A stretch of DNA of 64,000 nt. Origin: Delphinapterus leucas (taxonomy: Eukaryota > Chordata > Mammalia > Artiodactyla > Monodontidae). Under the pieces are notes generated by a model. The model saw nothing but the letters and a program-made list of their open reading frames with translations. It was not told where the DNA came from and made no database searches. The DNA is taken from positions 4,769,483 through 4,833,482 of the forward strand of contig NW_022098031.1 of assembly GCF_002288925.2 (NCBI RefSeq), written 5' to 3'. Positions 46,416 to 60,182 of this stretch are shown here, one piece after another (position 1 is the first letter of the stretch; every line of letters starts with the position of its first letter). A program made the position numbers and the translations under genes.

Positions 46416-49400
46416 AGAAGTCAATGATGCAGATCTGGGAGACTCCAGAGGCCCTTAAGCCTTCCACAACTTCCAGCCCTTCAGAGTGAGAGCAATGGGG
46501 GAGTCCAAGCCCAGCAGGGCTCACCTTCCTCAGGGAGAGTGGGGCCTGGCAGACGGCAGCTTCATGGCCACTGTGATTTTCTGGAGGAGAGTGCCTTGTC
46601 ATAGGCCATCCCACAGTTCGCAGATTCTCTCCCCAGACCACCCTGCCAAGCAGTCTGTGTTCTCTGAAGGCATCATTTTATTTATGGAATGACGAGGTTG
46701 TGGATCAATGGGAAAAGACGTAAAGACTAGTTTCACTTAGCATTTATTCAAGAAAAACACATGCCTTTATAAGGAATGGAATGGATGACTTGTCTTCCAA
46801 CTACAACGACAAGGATTACTTCCTTGTCATCCCAGAGACCCCCACCTTGCCAAGGCTCAACCTTGGGCCATAACCGAGGAAAACACATAAATCACGGTGA
46901 ACGGAAAGTCTGGTGGACAACTGTCCAGCCAATGGAGTGAGGACACCGGCACAGGATCCAAGCAGAAAGGAGCTCAAATCGAGGCAGGGGGATGGGGACT
47001 CAAGAGCTGGCCTACTCACCACTCAGCCTTCACCTGGTTCCCACCATCACTTGATTTCATTAGGTTTTTTGTTTTTTTTTTTTGTAATTTATCAAAGTCT
47101 CCTCTGGCCCTCTTGCTTCTCCCTTTCTAAGAAGATAAGCACTTTGAGGGTCTTTGTGGCATCGCAGATGTGATGCTGTCCTGTAGCCCCTCCTTCTCTG
47201 GCTCTCATCTGACTGCATCCTACCCACAGGCAGGTGCTCCGGCCACAGTGATTTCACTGGGAGACCCCTGAGGTCGGTTTCCACCAGCTCCTTCATGGTT
47301 CCTGGGCATTACTGGGTTCAGGCCTAACCCTCAGGGCCCAGGAGGTGAAGGCAGTGCTGCCACCCATACAGAAGGGGTGCTGAGGCTCAGTGTGGGAGCA
47401 CAGAGCCATCTCCCTCCAGCTTTGTGTCTCATTTGCCTTTAGAGACCGCGCGGAGCCTTGGATCCGAGCTGCCCCTCAGTCTGCAGGCTGAAGGCGTAGG
47501 CAAGGCTTTGGAATACATGTTGCTCCCCAGGTCTGAGAGCCACCTGCTTGCCCTAAAGGACCCCTTCCGTCTCCCTTTGGGAGGAGGTGGGGGGGGTGTG
47601 GAAGACGTTTTCCTAGGAGGATGAGTTTTCTAAGGAATGTAGAAGTTATAGAAAGGGCAGAGATGTGAAAAGCAGGACAGACTTTGCCGGGAAGCAGAAA
47701 GGGGAGAGATTTTGAGTGGAGATGCAAACCCCAGCTCTCGCCAAGAGAAGATGAAGGGCGAAGAGCCCAGAAACGTAATGAGGAAGCATTCACACTTTTA
47801 CCTGGTTCTATCCGTGCCTCCTAGAGCAGCTGATGGCGTTGCCCAACAGAGAGCATCTTTCTAAGAGCTGTGTTTCTGTATTCCCCACTCCGCCACACCT
47901 TGGTCTGCCTGCAGCCTCATCTCTCCAAGGCCCTCGCCCTTGATGTCTGAACAGCCCACCTACTGTGTGGACGGGGACCTCACCTCTGACTCCTGCCTAC
48001 AGTCTGAGCCTCTCCTGGCCCACTCCATGCCATCAGCTCTGGCCCACGTCTGACCACTTACCACGAGGGTGCTCAGGGCAGTTCCCAGAAGGAGGCTTCT
48101 CTCGTGGAACGCCTGGGACTTGAGAGGGCCAGGATTCCAGGAACGGAGCAGCTCCGTTTTCCTCGGTAGCAAGCACGTACAGCTGGCGTGTGTGATAGCG
48201 CATCACCAGCAAAGAAAGAGGCTGGGGGTGGAGATGAGAGTCACAGAGTCACAAATGGCTGAGAAAAGACTGAGGCCCAGTGGGGAACTGCAGGTGGGAG
48301 TCAGCACGGGTGGCTGGAAGGGGAGAGGAGCTGATCTTGTCCTCGTGTCATGGTACTGTTAAGAAATCCAAATGTCCCCAGATCCCCCTGATGGCAGAGA
48401 TAACTTTGGTTGGGCAACAGTGGTGTTTGGTTTGGCTTCCTACCCACTTACCTTTCCCTTCTCGCCTCCTTTCCTTTGAAGGTCTAGACAGCTTGTTGGA
48501 TGCTTGGTGTTGACCCTTCAGTCAAAGCCATTATCAGCATGACTCTGTCATAGCCGTCTCAGTTTGTCCCTCCCGTGGCCACCAGGACCTTTTGAGATTC
48601 CTGGAGTTGAGTCATCCACTGAGGACCTTAGAAAGGCTTCCCTGTGCCGGGGCCAGATGTCATTTGACAGCAAACGTGATATTCAGGTGTCTCAACATAG
48701 GCCCTCATGCCGGACCTGCCCTGAGCTGCCTTCCCTCCCGGGGTGATCCCTGATAATCAGTTCATCTCCTTTCTTACCTCCTCCTCTGCTCTTCCAGGAT
48801 ATCAGGAGAGCATCTCCTGACCCTCTTTGCTCAGGAGGGTTAGTCCCAGTCTCCTAGGTGTCTTACTGTCCAGACCAATGTCCCTTTGCTGCTTCTCCTG
48901 GGAGGCTTAGGAGTTCTTCACACAGATAGAGGAATCCTGGTAGCCTGTCCCAATTTTCAGAGTTTCCAAAACAAGCACACAGATTAATACCCTATAGTGA
49001 CGTGTAATTTAAAAAGTAAGTAGCAAAAGACTTCTTTATGTGTGACTTGTAGATACCAGGCCGGACTTGTTTTTAAGCAAAAATCGTTTGCGTGAGGTCT
49101 CCTTAGGCCCTGAGCTATTTTTGAGGTTGAGTGCTGGGATCCTTTTAAAAGAGCAATATGAGGCAGAGTCCCTCTGGGCACACTGGACCACCCCCAGAGT
49201 TACAAAGTGGATTGCAGAGGCATTCCAAAGAGAGTCTGGGAAAAACCTGACAGGAAGTATTCCCAGAGCACTCTACTCCCAAAGTCCCTGTTGGCTAATG
49301 ATTAGGGCATAACTGTAAACAAAGCAGAAGAGCTTCAAAGAGTAGCATTGTATAGACAGCAAAGAGAAAAATGCCTTCCTGGCTTCTGTCAACTCAGCAT

Positions 49401-50880
49401 CCCTTATGCCAGAGTATTCCAACTTGAACCAAGCAAATGCATGTGTTCTGTTGCCCAGGGCCATGTTTAAACCCCAACTGCAGCCTCCAGCACACCCTTC
49501 CCTAGCCTGTTCCATCTCTCTGCCACATTTCCCTGAGGTTGGAAAGAAGAGAGACAGCAGGGACATGAGAAAAGGGGATGGAAGCCAAGGTGGCTGGGTT
49601 CCTGGATCTCCTCTGATGTCCACCCAGGGCAGATTTCTGGTGGTCATAATCTAGTCTCACAGAGCAAGGCATGCGTGGGCTTTGGAATTAGACAATCCTA
49701 GAGTTGATATTCAGCTCTACCACTCAGTAGACTTGATACTTTATTGCAGTTGTTTTCTTATCTGTAAAACGGGAATGATCATTCCTGTTTCATGGATAGG
49801 CCTTATTTTGAAATTATAAATGTACATAAACAAATATATTTTGGCACCTGACACGTAGGAAATAGATACTACTATTATTATTACTACTTCTAGTACTTCT
49901 TGCAAGTATTGTAAAATAGCGACTGGTTAGTGAGTGCTTACCATATGCTGGGTATTGGGTTAATAGATACTGTGAATACATACGTTTTGTGATCACCACT
50001 TCTATCATAAAACTTAAAAAACCCCTGATAGTTCTTAATACAGTGGAGTGCTGCTACATATCAATTTAGTTAAATAAGAATATTGCCAGGGAAGGGAGGT
50101 TTGAGTACATTGACATTTCTGTTTGCATCTGCTTACCTGAAATTAACTCATATTTCACAAGCTATCTGTACTTGAGCCAAGAAACAATATGGTGTTCCGG
50201 CAGGTGTTAATCCTATTTCTAAACTTCTATATGGATATTAAGAATTGAGACAGTTGGCTCTTTGGACTAGGTTAAAAACCTAGGGGTTAAAAGATGAAAA
50301 ACAAAGCAGAACAGAACAAACCCTACTTTTACGTAAACCTCAAGTGATTGAAACCCAAGTATTAGGTATCAGCTGTTTAAATTATTTTACTATCTGAAGT
50401 AATCTTTCTTGACTCTGTTTCTATGGCACCTTCCATTAACCAGAATTCCTGGGCTCTTTAATAAGCAGAAAGGAAACATTTCCTGTTCTAGACCATATTT
50501 GTAAGGAGGCTAAAAGCATTAGCTTTTGCTACATCGCGCACCAATGCATTTTGTTGGGGGAATCCGTAGCTTTGATGATTCTCACACAGAACGCCTCGGT
50601 CTAATTGAGAAGGGGGAGAGAGACCAGCTGAACAAGAATTTCTAAATGGGGTATCTCTAGCCAGCCGGGAGGGGGACGTCTGTGCTCTCTGCCTGCTTTC
50701 CTGCAGGGTGTCTTGTAAAGGCTACCTGCTCTGTGCTTCCCCTGCGACATAAAAATTTGTTTTTCTATCTGGCTAGCAGGTTGAGGTGAGCTACTTTTCT
50801 TGGGATACAGACAGAGGATTTAACATGTTTTAGTTTGACATCTAGTCATTGGATGAGGGCTACAAACTGGGGTGGAAAAC
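46416..50880. other. Intergenic stretch, moderately GC-rich in part, no gene seen
   Basis: No exons of known genes are recognised. MIR-like pieces lie near 49680-49990. About 50480-50760 looks single-copy and contains GGAAACATTTCCTG and GCTTTGATGATTC words. Confidence 0.45.
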
Positions 50881-51410
50881 ATGGAGATATTTATTGATCC
50901 ATTCCTGGGCCAGACACTATGGTAAGAGGCTTCATGTGTTTTCCCTCTTTTAATTCAGACAATCAATCTGTAAATTGTAAAGTTCTTTTTTTTTAGTTGA
51001 ATTTTATTTTATTTTTAAATTTTTGGCTGCGTTGGGTCTTTGTTGGTGGTGCGCGGGCTTCTCACTGAGGCGACTTCCTTTGTTGCGGAGCCCAGGTACT
51101 AGAGCCCGCGGGCTTCAGTAGTTGCAGCACACGGGCTCAGTAGTTGTGGCGTGTGGGCTCAGTAGTTGTGGTGCACGGGCTTAGTTGCTCCGCGGCATGT
51201 GGGATCTTCCCAGACCAGGGATCGAGCCCGTGTCCCCTGCATTCACAGGTGGATTCTTAACCACTGCGCCACCAGGGAAGCCCCTATAAATTAGGTCTTA
51301 TCTGAACTTTACAGATAAAGAAACAGAGAAGTCAAGGAACTTGCCCAAAGTACGCAGTGGCACAATCAGGATTCAAACCAGGGTTTTTCTAATATTCACT
51401 CGGCTATCCC
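50880..51410 (-). repeat. MIR split by a younger long CHR SINE
   Basis: MIR halves at 50880-50985 and 51284-51410 (antisense) are separated by the SINE. Confidence 0.82.
50986..51283 (-). repeat. Long CHR-type SINE
   Basis: Minus orientation, with a TTTTATTTTATTTTT tail, the TTGGCTGCGTTGGGTC block and a CACCAGGGAAGCCC end. CTGTAAATT and CTATAAATT on the two sides are the worn target-site duplication. Confidence 0.93.
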
Positions 51411-51429
51411 AGATGATTGATGTATTAAG

Positions 51430-51690
51430 AATAACTGGTATATTGGTAGTAAGAACATTTACTTTGTTGTCAGATTTCATGGATTTTAGTCCCAGCTTCC
51501 CTGTTGTGTGACTGTGGGCAATTCAGTGCCTCTAAGATTCAGTTTCCTCATCTATAAAAAGGGATAACAATAAATAAAAATAATATAATAATACCTCAAA
51601 GAGTTGTTGGGAGGATTAAACAAGGAGGTGCCCATAAAACCTAGCATCTGGTAATGGCTTAATACATACTGCCTGTCACTCTTGCTATTG
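51430..51690 (+). repeat. MIR element
   Basis: GTGTGACTGTGGGCAATTCA, AGTTTCCTCATCTATAAAAA and a GAGTTGTTGGGAGGATTAAA section are standard MIR blocks. Confidence 0.85.
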
Positions 51691-52145
51691 TTATTTATGC
51701 AGGACATGGTTAGTTTGATTGTGAAGGCCACCACAATACTTCTGTTAATTACACAGTGGCTTTTCACAACCCCTTGTTAGAGACTCCATTACCAGAGGTG
51801 AGGATAAGAGACAAGGTAGCAGTATTTAATTTAGGATGACAGGAGTAAGGGCCAGCAAGACTTTCAGTATTAACTGAAGGGGATTTAAGTGCAGTAAAAT
51901 CATGAAATCTATGCCTGGATGTCTTGAGCGACAGGAGAATTGGAGGTGACTTGAGGCTCAGGGAGACACAGGAAGAAGCCCTCCCCTGCCCCGGTCAGGG
52001 TGGGGAGAAGATGGGAGGATTCCTAATCTGTTTGCTACTGAGAGAATTTAATGACAGGGACTAGTGGCTCTTGTCACCACTTACCCCAAGCAGTGCTCTC
52101 TTGTAGCTATTCCCGAGCCAAGCCTTAGGAAACTGTGTTTGTGGG

Positions 52146-52201
52146 TGGTGGTGGTGGTGGTGGTGTGTGTGTGTGTGTGTGTATGTGTGCATGTGTGTGT
52201 T
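52146..52201 (+). repeat. Compound microsatellite (GGT)n(GT)n
   Basis: About six GGT units pass into a GT run with single interruptions. Confidence 0.9.
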
Positions 52202-53259
52202 TGAGAGTACTTGAGGGTCCGAAAACCACTGTTGTGTGGTTCTAGTGCATCACCTTGCTCCCCTTTCATTTATTCATTTTTCATATTCATTCAATACACA
52301 TTGAATACATGTTAATCAATATTTCATTGTTTTGTCTATTCAACAAACATTTACTGAATATTTCCTACTGGCCAGGAACTTTGATAAGGGCTGTGCTAAA
52401 AACTTGAGTGAATAAAAACTGAATGAACTCACTGACAAATAAATGAGCAAATAAGTGACGTTCACTTGAAGGGTCTCATAGAGGCTTTTCAGATGGTTAG
52501 CTCTATACCTGTCAGAAGGCTATATGGAATTCAGTTTATAGCAAACCATCGATTTTGCCCCCGAATTAGAAATAGATAAACATCTTATAAAATACAAATG
52601 TTGAAGTGATAGGTTGAAATGCATTCAGGTTACTATGTGCTCAATCGGTGTGACTGAAATTGAAATATAGGATACAGGATGGGGCTATAGGTGGACAGTG
52701 ATGACTGCAGGAGAGGAGGTGAAGTTATAGAAAAAGAGGCCGAGTAGAAGACAGACCTCCCACTGGTGCCTTGTACTGTCTCTGGCCACCTTCAGAAGGG
52801 CAGCTGTTGCGGGACATTTTTATCCTGCCTGGCTGCAGTGTCCTTTTGTGTTGCTGGCACTGATTTTTCTTTGAAAAAAAACAATGTGCAATTTATTATA
52901 AAGTAGATTCTAAAGGATTTGTTAATCAACCCATGTCTCTATTAATCCATTGCCTGAGGAGGCCCCCAGTCTCGATCGCAGCCATTCCCATAGGAGGAAG
53001 CTAAAAGGAGCCTTGGATACCCCTCAGGAAATGTAACGCGTATGTGATTTGCACAGATTGGAGAAATTCAAGCTTGTTATTTATCTTACTGAAAAGCAGT
53101 ACTGAGTACTGAGAGATGGAGAGGTAGATCAACCCACTGAATAATTAGCTCTGACAATAAAGTGTAAATAAAGTCTTTCCTCTAGCCTCTTCGGTTCTCA
53201 AGAAGACAGCAAGCAGATTTCCTGAGTTCCAGACTCTGGGGAGACAGGCAGGGTGAAAG

Positions 53260-53650
53260 GACACGGGCTCTGGAAGTTCCTGGGTGCCAAGCCCAGCATC
53301 TCCAACTTGCTGGCAGTGTGTCCTCGAATATACTTTGGTCTTCTCAGTCTCAGTCTTCTCACCTGCAGAATGGGGATGATAATACCTACCTCAGAGGGTT
53401 CATTGATGGAAGAACCAAATGAGATCTTATGTACAGCTGTATGATCTTGGGCAAGTTATTTAAATACTTTTTGCCTCAGTTTATCCATCTGTGAAAAATG
53501 GATAATGTGGATAATAGTAGTGTCCAGCTAAGAGAGTTCAGAGAACTAAAATTAGTTAATATATGTAATATAAATAAAGTGTTTAGAACAGTTACTGGCA
53601 CATATTAAACATTGTATAAATTATTATCATCATATAGAGCATTCAATAGT
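53260..53650 (+). repeat. Two MIR elements in series
   Basis: Two successive MIR patterns: CTCACCTGCAGAATGGGGAT at 53358, and GGGCAAGTTATTTAAATACT with CTCAGTTTATCCATCTGTGA at 53450. Confidence 0.75.
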
Positions 53651-53667
53651 TACTCCATAAATGCTGG

Positions 53668-53889
53668 GGTTTTTGTTTGTTTGTTTGTTTGTTTTTTGCG
53701 GTACGCGGGCCTCTCACCGTTGTGGCCTCTCCCATTGCGGAGCACAGGCTCCGGACGCGCAGGCTCAGCGGCCATGGCTCACGGGCCCAGCCGCTCCGCG
53801 GCATGTGGGATCTTCCCGGACCGGGGCACGAACCCGTGTCCCCTGCTTCGGCAGGCGGACTCTCAACCACTGCGCCACCAGGGAAGCCC
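53668..53889 (-). repeat. CHR-type SINE
   Basis: A (GTTT)n tail, then GCGGTACGCGGGCCTCTCAC to CACCAGGGAAGCCC. The target-site duplication TAAATGCTGG is perfect (53658-53667 and 53890-53899). Confidence 0.95.
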
Positions 53890-53899
53890 TAAATGCTGG

Positions 53900-56540
53900 T
53901 TCTTATTTTATTATTCTTTCTTTGATCCCAGGTATGCCATTTTGTTAAAGCACTGCTCTCACCATGCAGCTCTCTAGCTAGATTAGCTATAGGATTGTTA
54001 CTTTAAACTATGGTAACAAAAAGACCTGAATGTATCAGCACAATGAAAAAGAATTGTCAGTAACAGTCCAGGATGCTTCCAGATTGGAGGTGGGGTTCTG
54101 CTTCACAAAGTCCCTGAGCTTTCTAGCATTTCTGACACGTAACTTTAAAAGCTCCCCTGGGGTTGCGTCCAAGTCAGCTGGAAGAGGAAAAGTGCAAGGA
54201 AGAATACGTATAAAAGCTTTTTATGGGTTAGGTCTTGAGGTGGGACACATTATTTCCACCCATGTTTTGTTGGCTGGTTCTCAGTTGCATGGCCACACCT
54301 GGCTGCAGGGGAATCTGGGAAGGTAGTCTACCTGTGCCCAGGGAGATAAGGAGACCATAAAGATGGGAGAAGAGCTGGTAGTCTCTGTCACACCACCTCA
54401 AACACCACCAGTGAGTTCTGCCTTCATGATCAACTACAGACCCCACTACCTGGCTCCACAACCACTGCTGCCCTTGAACCTCAGGGTACACATAGCCCAA
54501 CACAAATTCTTTGCTGCTTTTTGGCCCAGTTTTCCTTGCTGCCAAATACAGATGTCATGTTCACAGACTCAGGTTCTTTCCTAGCAGACCCTCCATACAT
54601 TTCCTTCAGATTCAGATTTAGCTGATGCTCGTGGGTCTACTGTGTGCCAGGCACTTTTACAATTACACTTACAACCCTGTGCAGCGAGCATTATTATATT
54701 CATTGTACAGATGAGGGATCTGAACACAGAGAGGTGAAGTCATAACTTGCCCACTACTCTCCTCTTTCCTCCAATCCTGTAGCATTTAGATTCTTTTCCA
54801 AGTCAGTTAGTACTCAGTCCTCCCTGATTTCGTAAGGACATATCTTGCTTCTCCAATAAAAATGGAGTTAAAGCTTCCCGGTCAAACGTGGGAGCTCTAT
54901 ATGTTTTTCAGATCGTTTGAAGGTTCTTACATAGGGTGGGGAACGTCAGGATTACTTGAACTTAACAAAACTAATTATTGATGAATTTGCTGACTGATCT
55001 TTATAACTTAGGTGTTAGCCTTTATCCAGGCCAAACCCAAGATTGTTCAGACCCTAAGTTACCTACAGACTTCCTTCTTTTCCTTTCCCTTGTTGCATGT
55101 TAAGAGAAACACTGTGTCTTAAGGAAGTATCTGTGCACTTTGTCCAAAGCTTCCCCAGCCCCTCTCCCCGAGTCCTCCCATTACATGGTACATTAGTTCT
55201 GCTCTTGAAAAATGAACCTTTTGCAGAAATTCCCAGCTGTGATTTTTCTTCTCCAACTTCCCGTATTTGACGTGAGGTGTATAGGCTGGACATGCTAGCT
55301 CCTTGACCGCTGAAAGGTACTTGCAGTCTCCCCTCTGTGATCCCTTTAGCTGCTGAAGGATTCCACATCCTCAGAGCCAGAGGCTCAAGAAAGAAAACCA
55401 GCTGGGACTCAGATGACAATTAACCCCAAGCGGCCAGTCAAGAGCAAAGAACTGGCTGTGGTGAGATTGATTGCTTTTGTTGTGCTTCTTTACCTCCAGG
55501 GATTGAATTTTTATTATGATTATTTAAAGATATTTATGATAAAATAAACAGTTACAAATGTGAACGGGATTGTATTGCACTGGGGTTCTCTTTGGCTGTC
55601 TCTCACAGCTGCAAGTGTTGTGTCCTACATGTTATTAATTTAGAGGTAATCAGGTTTGCATCTGCAGCTGTGCAGCATATGTTTTGCTAAAACGGTCATG
55701 GCCACAGGCACCAGAACAATTAAGGCTGGAAAAAATGCCAGCATTATTTCCCCTCTTCTGATGAACTGATAATGTTTTTCATTTATTTCTTGGTTTTGTA
55801 TGGTTTTATCATTAGAAAAGAGCAAAGATTTTTTGAGCACCTACTATATATCTGAGCTAGTTGCTTTTCATAAATGTTATCCCATGTAGATATACCATCT
55901 TGGTTTTTAAGAGTGATTCTAATTTTATAGGTGCAGAGAGAGGCTAAGGTCTGAAATGTTGCGTGGTAGGAGACAGTAACATGAAGCCAGACAAGCAGGA
56001 CACATCTAATGCTGTAGTTGGATTGTTACATCCAGGAAAAAGCTGATTAGATGTTGCCAGTTGGAAGTTGCTATTTCTTTTTCCAATTTCAGTTGAGTTC
56101 TAAATCATTCTTAGTTTACCTTGATAGAAAAGCCCATAGTGCTATGACCTTATTTCTGACACAAACACAAAAACTGTCCTTACTTTTTGGATAATCTTCT
56201 AGAATTGAACAGATTATAGATTTCTTTGAAGTAGAGTTTAGCTGAATTATGGTTTAGAGATGATAGATAAACCAGGAACAAGGCTTGCATCTGAGAAGTC
56301 CTGAACTGCAGGATGTTCAGTTGAGAACTGCACCCCTGTTTTCTTAATTCAGTCAGTGCAACCTGTTCATTCTCTTGCATTAAGTAAGAATATTAAATAA
56401 GATTTACCTAGCTAAATTAACCCCTGGATGGAATCGTGCTTATTCAGTAAATATGCAATTTCATTTCGTTTTATTTTTTTTTCTATTTTTTATTAGCTAT
56501 CCATTAGCTTTCTGAACATTAGTAAGCATGCCAAGATGCT
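53900..56540. other. Intergenic, no gene seen
   Basis: An old repeat motif (CATGGCCACACCTGGCTGCA) lies near 54290 and a MIR (antisense) at about 54600-54770. The rest is unassigned. Confidence 0.45.
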
Positions 56541-56558
56541 AAAAGATGATCAAGCTCA

Positions 56559-57290
56559 GGGGTGGGCAGACTATAGCCCTCGAACAAATCCTGCTGCCAC
56601 CTGTCCATTCATTGACCTGTTGTCTATGGCTGCTTCTGTGTTATGGTGGCAGAGACAAAACAGTCATCCCATCCCTTAGTATCTTCAGGGATTGGTTCCA
56701 GGACCCATTGTGGATACCAAAACCCATGGATGCTCAAGTGTCATAGTTGGCCTTCCATGTCTTGGGTACCACATCCTCAGATTCAATGGACTGCAGATCA
56801 TGTAGTACTGTATTTATAGAAAACAAAAGTGGACCATGCATTTCAAACCCATGTTGTTCAAGAGTCGACTGTATTTGCAGAGTTGACTAGTTCTGACAGG
56901 GCAGCATCATAGGCGTGTAACGTGAGCAGTTGTAGGGAGACCCAGGTAGAAGGGTTTGGTTCTTGTTTTTTTTTTTTTTTCTGGCATAATTTTAGCATTT
57001 ATTAAATGTCTGTTGAATGAATGATGAAGGAATGAATGAAAGAAATCGTGACAGACCTTGTTACATGTCTTTCTGACCCCAGGTTTTATTATATTCCACA
57101 TTTCCCTAAGTTACCAGTTGGTTCGTGGTTTAATATCCTGTTGTAGCCATCTTGAAGCTATTAATAATTTTTGAGCAAGGGACTCTGCATTTTCATTTTT
57201 CACTGGGCCCACAAATCATGTAGCTGGTTCAGGCGACACAGACTGTGTGGCCTGAAAAGCCCTCTTTACAGAAAAAGTTTGCTGATCCCT
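56559..57290. repeat. hAT-type DNA transposon remnant with a nested Tigger-like element
   Basis: The left end GGGGTGGGCAGACTATAGCC and the right end AAAAGTTTGCTGATCCCTG are related inverted repeats of a common mammalian hAT family. Inside lies a second element at 56661-56873. Confidence 0.65.
56661..56873 (+). repeat. Tigger/MER2-like DNA transposon, nested
   Basis: It begins CAGTCATCCC and ends GTCGACTGTA. GATTGGTTCCAGGACCC and ACCAAAACCCATGGATGCTC are the usual words of this non-autonomous family. Confidence 0.65.
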
Positions 57291-57319
57291 GATTTAGCTG
57301 ATCTCTCTTCCTTATATTT

Positions 57320-57650
57320 GTAATTATTTAAATCATTTAATGTGTATAAGAACTACCTAGAGAGCGTGTTTAAAATGTAAATAGTTGGGCCCACACTCAG
57401 AGATTCTGGTTCAACAGATGTTTCCATGTGGCCCAGGTATCTGCACTTAAAAAAAGCCTGATATGGGAATTCCCTGGTGGTCCAGTGGTTAGGACTCGTC
57501 GCTTTCACTGCCAGGGTTCGGGTTCAATCCCTGGTTGGGGAACTAAGATCCCACAAGCCGTGTGGCAAAAAAAAAAAAAAAAAAAAAAGCCTGATACTGG
57601 TTCTGCTGTGGCTGCTCCTTGGGCCACACCTGGAGAAAAGCTGGTGGGAC
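57320..57650 (+). repeat. MER20-like element split by a SINE
   Basis: AGAGATTCTGGTTCAACAGA lies before the SINE and CCTTGGGCCACACCTGGAGA after it, consistent with one old hAT-type element interrupted at 57464. Confidence 0.55.
57465..57588 (+). repeat. Short tRNA-derived SINE
   Basis: GGGAATTCCCTGGTGGTCCA to poly(A). The target-site duplication AAAAAAGCCTGATA is visible on both sides. Confidence 0.93.
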
Positions 57651-58100
57651 TTTATCACCTTGTGTTTGGATTTCTCATTAGATAAAGGCTTACTGATTCA
57701 CCTGCCACTAAGCCTTCCCTTTTCCAATCTTTATACGATGGTCAAGTTAATCTCCCCCAGATGCTGCTTTTGACATCTTACCGTCTTGCTCAGGATCCGT
57801 AATAGCTACCTGATCTCTGCAGAGTAGCGCCCTAACTCACCTGTTTGGCATTCAAAAGCCTCCCACACTGCCTTCCACAAAGTCCCTTTCCAAATGTTTC
57901 TCACCCAAGTCCTGTACGGAGGCAGCGAGTGACAGAGACAAAAGCAAATTCCTGTTTTCGCATCTGAGTTTTACCACTTACCAACTGTGTACCCTTCTAG
58001 GATGCTCAGAATCTTCACCTTGAAAATCGAGACAATAACTTGATACTATGCACTGAGGACACAACAGCAGATGCGACAGCACTTCTCTAGCATGCTGGCC
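57651..58100. other. Intergenic, no gene seen
   Basis: Single-copy-looking or strongly decayed sequence; nothing could be assigned. Confidence 0.4.
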
Positions 58101-58104
58101 CTAA

Positions 58105-58725
58105 TTAGAGCTAATGGAACTCTTATACATTGCTGGTGGAAACACAGAAAAGGACAACTACTTTGAAAAACTAGTTGACAGTTTCTTATAAATTAGCCTA
58201 CACTTACCAATATAATCCAGCATTCCCACTCCTGGATATTTACACAAGAGAAATGATGACATACGTCCACACAATAACCTATATGTGAATGTTTACTAAA
58301 CAGCTTTATTCAAAATCACCCCAGAACTGGAGACAACCCGAATGTCTATCCAGTGATGAACAGATGAACAAACTGGAGTACATTCATACTATGGAAACTA
58401 CTTAAAAAAGAATGGACTACCAGTCCGTGCAGCACCATGGATGAATCTCAGATGTGTTATGCTAACTGACCGAAAGCAGGCTCAAAAGCTATCTTCATGG
58501 ATCTCTTTAATATAACTCTTGGGGAAAGCAAAACTATAGGGACAGACTGGGATCAGAGAGAAGATTAACTATAAAGTTGGCAGTGTAATGTTCTGTATCT
58601 TGATTGTGGTGGTGGTTATGCAACTCATGATGGTTCAAATTCATAGAACTGTATACCTAAGAGTCAATTTTTGCGGTATGCACATTATAGTTCAGTTGAC
58701 CCAGCTTTAAAAATACTTTAGCTAT
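58105..58725 (+). repeat. Old L1 3' UTR fragment
   Basis: TACATTGCTGGTGGAAACAC, CTGGAGACAACCCGAATGTC, ATGGATGAATCTCAG and the GTGGTGGTTATGCAACTC end follow an ancient L1 3' region. No ORF2 coding frame remains. Confidence 0.8.
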
Positions 58726-60182
58726 TTAATACTTCAAATAGTTGGTCACTTAACTTACAGTGTTGCTATCAGAAACAGCTGGATTAGGTAGGAGCACCTA
58801 GTATGTCAGTAGATCTTAGTTTGCCTTGGACAGTGCAAGTTAATGCTTTTTTTCCTGGTGACCCAATTGGTTAAGCATTTATCCGAGACAATAGAGACCT
58901 GGTCTGGATGACAAATTATATAGTCATGTTAGGGTTAGGTGACGTTCTCATGGTACTTTAGACAAACTCTTGATATACCAGGCCATAAAGCAGAGTGTTC
59001 AAGGGTATTAGGCCAGTGCTAACCTCTCTTCCAAGGAAAAGGATAAGTTAGAGCACATTCTCAGGGCCCCTCTGGCTTAGTCTGACTGATAAGGTATGTG
59101 GTACAGACTTTGGAGTCCAGCAGCTTTAGGACTAAATACCAGGACAGCTCCTAAGTAAATGGGGCTGCTATTTAATCTAAATAACCTCACCTGTAGTGTA
59201 GGTATTTTAATACCTGACTTGCAGGCGTGTTATAAAAAAAAAAGTGACTTGGAAAATTGCCTGGTACCAATTAGTGCTCAGCAGTTGCTGTGATCACTGT
59301 TGCCAATTGTTGTCATGGTTGTCATCATCCTTCCCTGTGAGTAAAGAGAACTTTTCCATTTATGATGGGCTGCCTCATCACATGAGGGCAAATAGATTAT
59401 GCCATGGAAACGTACACAGTTTCCGTTCACTTCAGTCCTATGTGCTTTGGCATTCGCTGACTCTTTTCTTGCCCATGAAGTGGACTTGTTGAAGACTTGT
59501 TCCTCACTTAAAATTGGGTCCCTCCCTGCAGAATTACTGGTATTTCCAGTGTCTCCCCTCTCCCTGGCTGTCCATTTGCTGGTTGCTTGTTGTTTGGTGA
59601 TTTCAAGATGGTGAAATCTATTTAAATCATTTCAGGAATGCAGCACACCCAAGGTGTAAGATAGCAAGAAGCATGCTTCACCTGTGCCCTTGCTTGGTCA
59701 CTCTGAGTATGGTCAGATCACCAGTTAGATATTTGAGTTAGTGAGTCAGGATATTGAAAGAAAGTGTGAAATTCAAGTATGATTCCTTTGAACCTATAGA
59801 GAAAGAGATTGTTGATTAATATTTTACTGGGCACCCACAATGTGAGCTGACGTAAATTACCTCAGGCAATTAAATAGTCAGACAAGCATTTTCTTTGGAG
59901 AAATGAATGAGAGTCATGTTAAGGTATAGTGAGGGAGTAAAAAGAAATAGAAGATCCAGAACCAGCTTTGAAGGAGTTTACATTGTAGCTCGGAGGACAA
60001 AATGAAAACACAGAAATCAAGGGAATAGTAATATGGAATAGGATTAAGTGCTACATGTCATGCAAAGCCCTAAAATAATAATAATAATAAACATCAGTTA
60101 AAGGAGAGAGATAATATAATTTGGAAGTGATCAGGGCCTGACTTCAGTGTTTTTTTACTTGTGATTTAAGAAATTAGTTTCT
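58726..60182. other. Intergenic, no gene seen
   Basis: A MIR-like stretch lies at about 59100-59300 and an (ATA)n run at about 60075-60089. No coding features. Confidence 0.45.
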
